Positions 1-7,341 of a DNA stretch of 22,141 bases are shown here, piece by piece. The first letter of the stretch is position 1. Each line of letters starts with the position of its first letter. The translations under genes were made by a program, and so were the position numbers. Source of the DNA: an uncultured Bacteroidota bacterium. Its GTDB lineage: Bacteria; Bacteroidota; Bacteroidia; Chitinophagales; Chitinophagaceae. The notes beneath the pieces were generated by a model. The model made no database searches, had not been told where the DNA came from, and saw only the letters and a program-made list of their open reading frames with translations. The stretch covers positions 1 to 22,141 of the forward strand of contig CAIVHI010000477.1 in NCBI GenBank assembly GCA_903905685.1, written 5' to 3'.

Positions 1-375
1 AACCCCCCATTCTTCGCCAACAGCCTTAAGAGCCCGAAAACGGCAGTGAACCTTGCCCGACACAACGATTCGTTGGATAGTCGGGCCATTGCCGAATTAG
101 CCGCGCGCCTCCTTACCCCCGACGGCACCCTAACGCTGCTGCTTCCTTATGCCGAATTTCGGGCTTTCAACGAAATCGCGAGGCAGGCAGGACTCCATTT
201 GGCAGTGTTCACAGACGTCCACCACAACGAGAACGCTACGCCGAAGCGGACGATAGGCACCTTTTCCAAAGTTGCGGCGGGTGCCCCGTTGCAAAAAAGG
301 TTCGTGATATATGAAGCCGATGGGTATACGGAAATATTCAGAAATGCGCTTTCGGGGTTTTATTTGGCGATGTAA
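1..375 (+). CDS. trmN6: tRNA1(Val) adenine-37 N6-methyltransferase, 3' part
   Basis: The 5' end is cut by the window; the frame is open from base 1 and ends with TAA at 373-375. The first codons read N-P-P-F-F, the catalytic (N/D)PP(F/Y) motif IV of N6-adenine methyltransferases, which binds the target adenine. The rest follows the E. coli YfiC/TrmN6 pattern: L-A-R-H-x-x-S-L after the motif, T-D-V-x-x-N-E in the middle, and a C-terminal Y-T-E-x-x...F-Y-L-x-M very like the E. coli end. The enzyme uses S-adenosylmethionine to methylate A37 of tRNA-Val in the cytoplasm. The SAM-binding half lies outside the window. It converges on the next gene with a 5-bp gap. The family is clear; assignment to TrmN6 rather than another small-molecule or tRNA methyltransferase rests on this C-terminal similarity recalled from memory. 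Confidence 0.85.
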   Translation, partial: NPPFFANSLKSPKTAVNLARHNDSLDSRAIAELAARLLTPDGTLTLLLPYAEFRAFNEIARQAGLHLAVFTDVHHNENATPKRTIGTFSKVAAGAPLQKRFVIYEADGYTEIFRNALSGFYLAM

Positions 376-380
376 TCGAG

Positions 381-1361
381 CTACTTCCGACGGTGCAGCA
401 CGATGGTGCCCCCTTTTTCGATGGTCGTGACCACGTCCAGATAGGTCACTATGCCGCCTGTCTCCAGCCTGATTCGTGCCGTGTTGAGTGGTATGCCCCC
501 TTCACTAACCGCTTGAAATGACAGCGAATCGGATGTGCCGGCCAGGTCGTCCCGTACCCGGAAAGGTTGCGCAGCAAGGGTGTAGTTTTTGAGCAGTGCC
601 TTACGGCCATGAGTCACCGTCAGCACATCGCCATCGATGTCCTTGTTGTCCCAAACTTCCAAAGTAAAATCCGGCCCATTGGTTTCCAATATTTTTACGC
701 GTCCGGGCTGTAGGGCTTCCACTACGGCGGGAACCGGCTCGATTGTAACCGTAGCGCAACGGGGTCGAGACTCGGGCGTTGCTGACGGGACGGAGTCGCG
801 GGTGGTTGCCACGACCCTCGGCGTAGCGTCTTGAGCTGCGGGCTTACTCCCTGCTGCTTCAGGTGTTTCAGAAACAGCAGTATCTCCATCTTCCGGCACC
901 TTACCAAGCAATTTGAATACATCGGCAGGGCTTACCAAAACGAGTTTGCCGGACGCACACAGGGTTTTGCCGCCATCCAGATAACCCTCGAAATGGCCTT
1001 TGAGCACTTCCGTGCCTTTATAATGTTTCACTGCCAGCGATCCCTGCATGATGCAGAAATGGTCTGAAATTTGAATGTCGGCAGACGACAGCACCGATTG
1101 CTCCTGAAACCGGATTTCCCGCCCGTTTTTAGCCGCAGTACAGGCGACTGCCGCGTGTGTTTCGTCCTTTCCACCTACATCGGTAACCGAGTAGCCGTCG
1201 TTGAGAGATGTAAAGGCTAGTTTGTAGGTCATCATTCGGCCCGCATCGGTGGTGGCGGTGCCGATGTAGACGGAGTCTTTGAGCCTCTTGGATTGCGCCA
1301 GGGTTGGCACGAAAAATCCACAGCCGGCGAATAGGTGGAGCAATAAGACGAGATGCTTCAT
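381..1361 (-). CDS. Secreted protein of unknown function with C-terminal beta domain
   Basis: The protein has 326 residues. I chose the ATG at 1359-1361 because it gives a signal peptide directly (M-K-H-L-V-L-L-L ... T-L-A-Q, cleavage near residue 23); the frame stays open for 26 more codons upstream, but these lack a secretion signal. Residues 30-160 look like a small beta-rich domain (V-Y-I-G-T, then L-K-G-H-F-E-G-Y-L). Residues 160-210 are a Pro/Thr/Ala-rich linker. Residues 225-326 resemble a C-terminal domain common in Bacteroidota exported proteins, with D-N-x-x-I-D-G-D-x-L-x-V, then P-L-N-T-A and T-I-E-K-G-G-T-I-x-L at the end. I know no enzymatic function for that domain. No T9SS sorting signal is visible, so a periplasmic or surface location is inferred. 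The gene is convergent with trmN6 and lies 108 bp downstream of the PIN gene on the same strand. Confidence 0.75.
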   Translation of the reverse strand: MKHLVLLLHLFAGCGFFVPTLAQSKRLKDSVYIGTATTDAGRMMTYKLAFTSLNDGYSVTDVGGKDETHAAVACTAAKNGREIRFQEQSVLSSADIQISDHFCIMQGSLAVKHYKGTEVLKGHFEGYLDGGKTLCASGKLVLVSPADVFKLLGKVPEDGDTAVSETPEAAGSKPAAQDATPRVVATTRDSVPSATPESRPRCATVTIEPVPAVVEALQPGRVKILETNGPDFTLEVWDNKDIDGDVLTVTHGRKALLKNYTLAAQPFRVRDDLAGTSDSLSFQAVSEGGIPLNTARIRLETGGIVTYLDVVTTIEKGGTIVLHRRK

Positions 1362-1469
1362 ATGCCATTCAGTTGCGCTTGGTCGTTTTGCAATAATAAA
1401 CAACCTTGAATTGGCGAACCCATTATTTTGCGTCCGCACATGCGCGACAAATACCGCATTCCATGATGA

Positions 1470-1937
1470 TTATTTGGGTATTGCGGGTATGCCATCAACC
1501 GGCAATATGCCCTCTGCAAACTTGCGAAGCCCTATATCGTTACTGATGATTTTCCCGGCACCGTGAGCAACGGCACAGGCAACTATCAAAAAGTCGACCT
1601 TCATTTTTGCACGGGATATTCCCAAGTCTCGGGAATCGGACAATGCTTGTTTGAATTTGTCTTGATTCAGAATATTGGCATACCTCAATGCCGATTTTTC
1701 ATCGAAGTTGACCACCCTGAATGACTCATAAACGATCCGCATGATTGCGGCATGTCTGTCTATAGGCTCAAGAGCCAAACATTCCGCAATAACCACCGAC
1801 GGAAACATGATTTCAAAACCCAACTTGTCGCACCAGTCAAAAAACCGCAGGGCTTCTGCAATCCTGTGCATCTCGGCAGGATTGGATTGCTTCTTGATTC
1901 CCCAAATAAAGACGTTAGAGTCGCAGCAGAACACCAT
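1470..1937 (-). CDS. PIN-domain ribonuclease, VapC-like
   Basis: The product has 155 residues and is a complete PIN fold by motif. The acidic residues are all in place: Asp6 in C-D-S-N-V-F, Glu52 in I-A-E-C, Asp115 in K-V-D-F-L-I-V-A, and Asp134 in I-I-S-N-D. PIN proteins are Mg2+-dependent RNases; most VapC-type ones are toxins that cut tRNA or rRNA, and some act in RNA processing. The ATG follows the TAG stop of the upstream gene with no base between (TAG-ATG), which suggests translational coupling. No canonical short DNA-binding antitoxin (VapB, AbrB or RHH type) is present; the only partner is the 265-residue protein upstream. The fold is secure. A toxin role is inference from the gene pair. 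Confidence 0.85.
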   Translation of the reverse strand: MVFCCDSNVFIWGIKKQSNPAEMHRIAEALRFFDWCDKLGFEIMFPSVVIAECLALEPIDRHAAIMRIVYESFRVVNFDEKSALRYANILNQDKFKQALSDSRDLGISRAKMKVDFLIVACAVAHGAGKIISNDIGLRKFAEGILPVDGIPAIPK

Positions 1938-2735
1938 CTATTCCGGACTAAGGAATTTTTCAATATCGTCGCCCCACATAAATCCATCCCAAAAACCAGC
2001 GGTCAGCTCCCGAAGTTGTTGAAAACCACTCCCAATTCGGCCTACCCTATAATTGGTAATTCCATAAAATTTGAATCCAACCGTATTTCCTGTTGCGACA
2101 TTGCATAAAGCCTTGCCATTCAACGCCACGATTTCAAAAAGCCTGACCGACAGGGCGTTGGCTTGATCTTCCGTGACCTCAAAACAAACCATGTTGCCTT
2201 CAATTAGCTGTAGCCAGGCCCTCAATTTCAGGTCGCCACCCGATAACGAACCGATTTTCAACAAACGCCCGTACAGTACTGTGTCGAATTCCATCAACAC
2301 ATTTTCAAGTTTGATTAGCGGCATATTGGGCGAAACCGACCAAAGTCGGGAGCCTTTATGAATGAATTCAACCTCGCAACCCATCATGTTTGCCGTTTCA
2401 TAGATGTTTTTGTAGGCAGCATACGCCGCCGGTGGTAGGTCTGCATATTTGCCGTCAACAAAATAAGACCCAAGCTCCCGTAATGCGCTTACAGTAACGT
2501 CGTTTCCCGAAATTACGGCAAGCGCTTGGCTTTCATTCTTGAACATGCGCAAACTGAGCATCACGGCACAGGAGCCTAATTCGGGATGATTAAAGTCGAG
2601 AATGGATTTCAATCCTGCCTCAATTGCGGTCTGCATTGCGCCCAATTCCTTTACCGTGAAAGGCACCGGGTTGGTGCTTTTACCGATAAAACGGAGTGTG
2701 AATATGTTATCGATATAGGTCAATGCAAGTTTCAA
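1938..2735 (-). CDS. Unknown 265-residue partner of the PIN protein
   Basis: The start at 2733-2735 is TTG: an in-frame TGA lies three codons upstream and no ATG is nearer than codon 34. The protein has no signal peptide or membrane segment. Residues 1-100 are mixed alpha/beta. Residues 150-230 look like a small beta-barrel (Y-G-R-L-L-K-I-G-S ... F-E-V-T-E-D-Q-A-N-A-L ... V-A-L-N-G-K-A). The end, residues 238-262, reads F-Q-Q-L-R-E-L ... W-D ... D-I-E-K-F-L, a helical tail. I believe similar proteins sit next to PIN genes in other bacteria, but I cannot name a family. The abutting stop and start codons argue for equal production of both proteins, as expected for an antitoxin or regulatory partner. 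That role is inference. Confidence 0.7.
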   Translation of the reverse strand: MKLALTYIDNIFTLRFIGKSTNPVPFTVKELGAMQTAIEAGLKSILDFNHPELGSCAVMLSLRMFKNESQALAVISGNDVTVSALRELGSYFVDGKYADLPPAAYAAYKNIYETANMMGCEVEFIHKGSRLWSVSPNMPLIKLENVLMEFDTVLYGRLLKIGSLSGGDLKLRAWLQLIEGNMVCFEVTEDQANALSVRLFEIVALNGKALCNVATGNTVGFKFYGITNYRVGRIGSGFQQLRELTAGFWDGFMWGDDIEKFLSPE

Positions 2736-2929
2736 TTGATGTCACAAAAGGAATACTTCGCGCTGCTTAGCTATTCAAAATTATTAAAATCCCGGATAAA
2801 TACTGCAATGATTCGCATTTTTCCAGTCCGCAATGGAAGGCACCCGTCTCTCAATGATATACATATAAGGGACACCTGAATGTTGTGGGTCATGCCAAGA
2901 TATTCCGGAAGCATATGCTTACTGAATAT

Positions 2930-2957
2930 CTTGGGCGAAGGAAATCCTTCGCCCAAG
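2930..2957. terminator. Perfect 12-bp hairpin, second terminator-like
   Basis: The arms CTTGGGCGAAGG (2930-2941) and CCTTCGCCCAAG (2946-2957) pair perfectly around the loop AAAT. It lies after the stop of the minus-strand DUF2723 gene, behind a second hairpin. No long T-run follows on either strand, so rho-independent termination is likely but not proven. It could also be a short palindromic repeat element. Confidence 0.55.
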
Positions 2958-2970
2958 CCCCCTACCAACA

Positions 2971-2997
2971 AGGAATCCCGCCGATGGCGGGATTCCT
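2971..2997. terminator. Perfect 12-bp hairpin after the DUF2723 gene
   Basis: The arms AGGAATCCCGCC (2971-2982) and GGCGGGATTCCT (2986-2997) pair perfectly around a 3-base loop, 25 bases past the stop of the minus-strand DUF2723 gene. Its position fits transcription termination of that gene. The following bases on the minus strand are TTGTTGG, only weakly T-rich. Confidence 0.6.
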
Positions 2998-3022
2998 CAT
3001 AAAATAGGACGTAAAGATGAAT

Positions 3023-6000
3023 TTATTCCTCTTCAGGGCCGCCGCCTTGCTGGCCGCGCACATTGAGTTGTTCCTTCACTTTAGGATACAGCAACTGCAT
3101 TTTGGCAGATATGTCTTTGGCCGTTGTGGTATCGCCTTCCTTTTGCGCCGTCATTGCCAGCGACTGCATGATTTGGAATTGCTGCCTGATATCGTCGGTT
3201 ACGGAGTTTTTGCTGTCCGGGCGGAGGGTGGCGGCCCAGTTCACCTTGTCCATAGAGTTCCTTACAATCTTGGCAGTCAGTGCCTTGGCTTTGTCTATGG
3301 CACCGGCATTATAATACGCGGCGGCAATGAAGTAAGCCGTGTAGTCGTAATAGTAAGACGCTTCGGTGATGCCCTGCTGTACCTTGTCGAGCAGTTTGAT
3401 GGCCATGTCTTTCTTACCTTCAACAGTGAGCTGGTTGGCAATGAACGACGCATCCATACGGTAAGTCACGAACTCATGACGGTTGGGTTCGTCGAAGTAG
3501 ACGTCCGTCCTTTCACCACCACCCCACAGGAAGCTGTCTACGAACAGGCGGTAACTCTTCTCGGTATTGATGGTGCCCAATACCTGCGAGTTGACGCGTG
3601 CCACAGAATCGGCAAACTTATAGGGCATAAGGTGGTACACCAAGCCTTCCAGCCTCATGTAGTCGCCCGTACCTGCATAGTCGCCCTGCCTCAAACCGGC
3701 ATCGAAATACAGTGGGCGCTTCCAACCCTCGCGACCCACGGCTGCAATGATGTTCAGCACCGCCAAGTCGCTCTTGTAACCCAAGTCTTTGGGGAAGTTG
3801 AACTTCATGTCGGCAATAATTTTGGAGGTATCGGCCGCATCAACCATACCGGCAGCAACCAGTTCTTCCTTGGTAGGACAAGGAACGTAGAAGTGCTTGG
3901 AAGGCATGTAGTTGATCCACTCTCCCGACTGCAATTGTACGCGCTTGTCGTTTTCGTTGGCGTTCATGAACGCGCAGATGTCGGCGAGGTTGAAGTATTT
4001 CTCCTTGGGCACCTGCTTGTTGTCGAAGTAGCGGATGTAGTTGTGGCGGTCGCCAATGTAGTTTTCCTTTTTCCAAATCATCGGCACGGCATCGGCATCA
4101 TTGATGCGGTAGTTGAGTTGGTCGATGTACCAATCTATACCCAACAAGCTGGTATTGATGATGCGCACGTCGGGGCGGTAGTGCTCTATTTCCTGAATGT
4201 ACCACAACGGGTAGGTCTGGTTGTCGCCGAAGGTGAACAGCACCGCATTGGGGGCACAGCAAGAGAGGGTGTTGCGGGCCACTGCACGGGCCAGCGTCTT
4301 CTTGGAGCGGTCGTGGTCTTTCCATTCTTCCTTAGCCATCAGCGTTGGCACGGCGAGGAGGCAAAGGGCGGTGGCACCAATCTCGGCCATTCCCGGACCC
4401 TGCAACACTTTCTTGAGCCATTGGGCCACAAGCATTACTCCCAAGCCTATCCAAATAGTGAACGTGTAGGTGCAACCTGCAAAAGCGTAGTCACGTTCGC
4501 GGGGTTGCAATGGAGGCATGTTGAGGTAGATGCCTATAGCTGCACCGGTGAAGAAGAACAGCACCATAACGACGATGCCGTCTTTCTTGTTGAGGTTGAA
4601 GTGGTAAATCAGCCCGATGACACCCAAGATGAAGGGCAGCAGGTACAGTTTGTTATGGGCATCGTTGCGGGTAAGGCCGTCGCCCATTTTTTCGGTATCG
4701 CCGAGGCCGCGCATTTCGTCGAGGAAGGTGATGCCGGAAATCCAGTTGCCCTTGTCGGCTTCCAATTGGCCTTCGAAGTCGTTTTGGCGACCGGCGAAGT
4801 TCCACATGAAATACCTCCACCACATCCAGTTCATTTGGTAGCCGAAGAAGTACTTCAAGTTGTCGCTCGCAGTGGGTTCGTCGGCCTTGCCGAGACCCAG
4901 GAAGCTGCGGTAAAAGGTAACGTGCGGGCCTTCGTTATTGTCGTAAATGCGGGGGAAGAAGTGGCTTTGGTTTACGCCGTTGGCATCAACGCCATACTTG
5001 GGTTCAATTTTCTTGCCCACTATTTCATAATGGTCTCTGCCCGAAGCATCTTTGAACTGTGCATACAACTTGCTCGAAGTGTCGAGGTCGGTGTATTGGC
5101 TGGTGTAGTAGGGGCCGAATACCAATGGTTGAGAGCCAAACTGCTCGCGGTCCACATAGTCCAAGAAACTGATGGGGTTGTCGGGGTTGGTCATATCAAT
5201 AGGCACATCGGCGCGGGAGCGGACGATGGCGGAGAAATAGCTGGAGTAACCAATGATGATGAAGATGATGCACAACACACCAGTGTGCAGCATATACATA
5301 TTGCGCTTCTTGGCATAGAGGATGAGGAACGTGAGCAGGCCGCCTACCAACAAAAGGAAGGTGATGGCGCCAAAATCGAACCCGAGGCCGAAGGAATTGG
5401 TGAACATGATATCGAATACCGAAGCCAAGCGGGGGATGTACTGGATAACGCCGAACTGCACGAAGCCCAGCACCACGCAACCCACGATGAAGGCAATAAT
5501 GGTGCCCTTAACGGAATATTCGTATTTGCGGAAGTAGTAAACCATGCCGATGGCGGGAATGGTAAGCAGGTTGAGCAGGTGGACGCACACCGACACACCG
5601 ACGAGGTAGGCGATGAGCACCAACCAGCGGTCGGCATACTTCTCATCGGCCACGAGTTCCCATTTCAGGACTGCCCAGAAGGTGATGGCGGTGAAGAAAG
5701 ACGAAGTTGCATAAACTTCGGCCTCCACTGCCGAGAACCAGAAGGTGTCGGAGAATGCATACGCCAGAGCACCCACCAAGCCGGCACCCATGATGAGGAT
5801 GGTTTGGTTTTTGTCGGGCTCGGCATTGTTGGCGACGAGCAGTTTTTTGCCGAAGTGGGTGATGGTCCAGAACAGGAACAGGATGGTGCCGCCACTCATG
5901 AGGGCGGAGAACGAGTTTACAAAAATGGCCGCGTTGGGCGAGGGGCCTCCGGTAAGGGTGTTGCCGCTGGCAAACAGGGAGAAGATGCGCTGCATCATCA

Positions 6001-6169
6001 TGAAGAAAGGCGCACCCGGCGAGTGGCCCACTTCCAGTTTGTAGGCGCAGGAGAGGAACTCTCCGCAATCCCAGAAACTGACCGTGGCCTCCATGGTCAT
6101 CAGGTATACAATATAAGCGATGGCGCCCGTTATCCAGCCCACCAGGTTATTTACCTTGCGATAGTTCAT
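3023..6169 (-). CDS. DUF2723 / GT117 family GT-C-like membrane protein
   Basis: The product has 1048 residues. About 12 hydrophobic segments are visible: one near residues 10-25, several between 85 and 315, and four between about 510 and 620. The last ~400 residues look soluble and periplasmic, with TPR-like helices (about 915-985). The first loop after the first membrane segment carries F-W-D-C-G-E-F (Asp34, Glu37) and H-S-P-G-A-P (49-54), the DUF2723 signature and the usual place of the catalytic acid in GT-C glycosyltransferases. Q-P-R-E-R-D-Y-A-F also matches the family. Human TMEM260, which shares DUF2723, is a protein O-mannosyltransferase, so transfer of sugar to exported proteins is a reasonable inference. 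The neighbouring T9SS cargo genes are candidate substrates, without direct evidence. A promoter lies at 6191-6198 and a terminator at 2971-2997, so it is probably transcribed alone. Confidence 0.9.
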   Translation of the reverse strand: MNYRKVNNLVGWITGAIAYIVYLMTMEATVSFWDCGEFLSCAYKLEVGHSPGAPFFMMMQRIFSLFASGNTLTGGPSPNAAIFVNSFSALMSGGTILFLFWTITHFGKKLLVANNAEPDKNQTILIMGAGLVGALAYAFSDTFWFSAVEAEVYATSSFFTAITFWAVLKWELVADEKYADRWLVLIAYLVGVSVCVHLLNLLTIPAIGMVYYFRKYEYSVKGTIIAFIVGCVVLGFVQFGVIQYIPRLASVFDIMFTNSFGLGFDFGAITFLLLVGGLLTFLILYAKKRNMYMLHTGVLCIIFIIIGYSSYFSAIVRSRADVPIDMTNPDNPISFLDYVDREQFGSQPLVFGPYYTSQYTDLDTSSKLYAQFKDASGRDHYEIVGKKIEPKYGVDANGVNQSHFFPRIYDNNEGPHVTFYRSFLGLGKADEPTASDNLKYFFGYQMNWMWWRYFMWNFAGRQNDFEGQLEADKGNWISGITFLDEMRGLGDTEKMGDGLTRNDAHNKLYLLPFILGVIGLIYHFNLNKKDGIVVMVLFFFTGAAIGIYLNMPPLQPRERDYAFAGCTYTFTIWIGLGVMLVAQWLKKVLQGPGMAEIGATALCLLAVPTLMAKEEWKDHDRSKKTLARAVARNTLSCCAPNAVLFTFGDNQTYPLWYIQEIEHYRPDVRIINTSLLGIDWYIDQLNYRINDADAVPMIWKKENYIGDRHNYIRYFDNKQVPKEKYFNLADICAFMNANENDKRVQLQSGEWINYMPSKHFYVPCPTKEELVAAGMVDAADTSKIIADMKFNFPKDLGYKSDLAVLNIIAAVGREGWKRPLYFDAGLRQGDYAGTGDYMRLEGLVYHLMPYKFADSVARVNSQVLGTINTEKSYRLFVDSFLWGGGERTDVYFDEPNRHEFVTYRMDASFIANQLTVEGKKDMAIKLLDKVQQGITEASYYYDYTAYFIAAAYYNAGAIDKAKALTAKIVRNSMDKVNWAATLRPDSKNSVTDDIRQQFQIMQSLAMTAQKEGDTTTAKDISAKMQLLYPKVKEQLNVRGQQGGGPEEE

Positions 6170-6190
6170 GATTTTACTTTAGACAAGCGA

Positions 6191-6198
6191 CAAAAATA
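6191..6198 (-). promoter_or_regulatory. -7 promoter element of the DUF2723 gene
   Basis: TATTTTTG on the minus strand is an exact fit to the Bacteroidota -7 consensus TAnnTTTG, and its last base lies 22 bases before the ATG. No clear TTTG is found at -33. The predicted leader is short. Confidence 0.6.
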
Positions 6199-6368
6199 AC
6201 AAAAGTTCCGGGTTATCGTTCACCATTACGGAGTTGGTCGATTAATTCCCTTTAATGTTTCCGCAAAATGAAGGGTGGGAGGTGGTGGGATGGCACAGTT
6301 TGAGGTTGAATATGCCGCCCTGCGGCCATGACCTTTCACCCAGCCGACTTAAGCGTAGTGGCGCGTAG

Positions 6369-7289
6369 CTATGGGCGGGGTAATGGCATGATTTTCATGG
6401 GCGGTATTCTGAAGTTTGTCACTTGGCACCGCGAACCCCCCCATCCCCCAACCCATTCCGCAATTCCGGCTCCGCATATGACATCGGGGTCGTAATAATG
6501 GATATAGTCTATGTCGTGTTTCAATGTTTGGCACACCCAAACCAAGTACCAGGGTAGGCTAGCCGGCATTCCAGCGACCGGAAACGTATTGTTGGAAGGG
6601 TCGGAAGGGCCGGAACAGCTGATGTTGCCCCACAAGAAAACCATATCCCAAACGAATTTGGCGCCCAATAGAACTACCGACTGCAGTATGCGCCCATGGT
6701 CGTTATTGGGATTGTACAGGCAGGAACCCAAATCGGGTATCGGTGCGTCGTAAACTTCGGAGGATGGATTGTAACCCCCGGCTTCAGATTCCCGATAAGT
6801 CGGGTTTGTGGAAGTGGATACACGGGCATATTCCGGGCCGCGTCCCCCATCCGGATAATACATCTGCGAAAGGTCGGTTACCCTAATCGCCCGGTCCAGA
6901 TAATTGTTCAATACAATCTCCGATATGGGTTCGCCGGGAACTATGGTGTAGTCCAGAGGTGCCGAGGCGGGAGAACCTGCCAAGGGCGTTGCCGTAGCTG
7001 CGCCTAACCCGCCTCCGGCTGGAGGGCTGCCCAATCCCAACTTCGGCGTTTGGCGCAAAGTCTTCCATTCCCGCTCGGTATAGCTCCGGTCGTCGGCGTC
7101 AGACAGATACCCGAAGTACGAACCGGGTTGTTCGCGCAGTTGAGATTGGGCTGAGGCCGGAGAATCCGGTTCGTTCATGTTGCCGGTAATCTTCCGGTTG
7201 GCATATTCGAAAAACAAATCCACCTGCTCCTTGCTTTCAAAGCCCAAACGGAAATAATAATCGTAGTCGACATTTTCAACCCTTCCCAT
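6369..7289 (-). CDS. P5: unknown cytoplasmic-looking protein with the shared P module
   Basis: The protein has 306 residues and no signal peptide; it is the last gene of the P/A/B operon, 52 bp after A1. Residues 8-28 are the shared P module (D-Y-D-Y-Y-F-R-L-G-F-E-S-K-E-Q-V-D-L-F-F), followed by E-Y-A-N-R, close to E-Y-A-D-R in P4. Residues 80-112 are a Gly/Ala/Pro linker. The rest matches nothing I know: D-Y-T-I-V-P-G-E-P at about 113-121, a hydrophobic stretch at 200-222 with Trp residues, a second around 243-256, and five cysteines after residue 189. The last ~25 codons cross a run of seven C on the plus strand (6436-6442), so the true C-terminus could be altered by a one-base length change; neither alternative frame gives a recognisable end. 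It may be an effector-like protein carrying the module as a tag; that is inference. Confidence 0.65.
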   Translation of the reverse strand: MGRVENVDYDYYFRLGFESKEQVDLFFEYANRKITGNMNEPDSPASAQSQLREQPGSYFGYLSDADDRSYTEREWKTLRQTPKLGLGSPPAGGGLGAATATPLAGSPASAPLDYTIVPGEPISEIVLNNYLDRAIRVTDLSQMYYPDGGRGPEYARVSTSTNPTYRESEAGGYNPSSEVYDAPIPDLGSCLYNPNNDHGRILQSVVLLGAKFVWDMVFLWGNISCSGPSDPSNNTFPVAGMPASLPWYLVWVCQTLKHDIDYIHYYDPDVICGAGIAEWVGGWGGSRCQVTNFRIPPMKIMPLPRP

Positions 7290-7341
7290 AAAAACGGTTT
7301 TTCTACTGGAAATATTTTTTTAAAGCTATTGGCATGTTGGG

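Noticed and set aside
2771..2971. Small minus-strand frame across the double hairpin
   Set aside because: Its first codons lie inside the hairpin arm and nothing else supports it.
3017..6199. Open frame of about 1060 codons on the plus strand opposite the DUF2723 gene
   Set aside because: It mirrors the codon use of the true gene. Its translation is rich in His, Val, Gly and Gln with no domain, and the minus-strand reading has family motifs, membrane segments, a promoter and a terminator.
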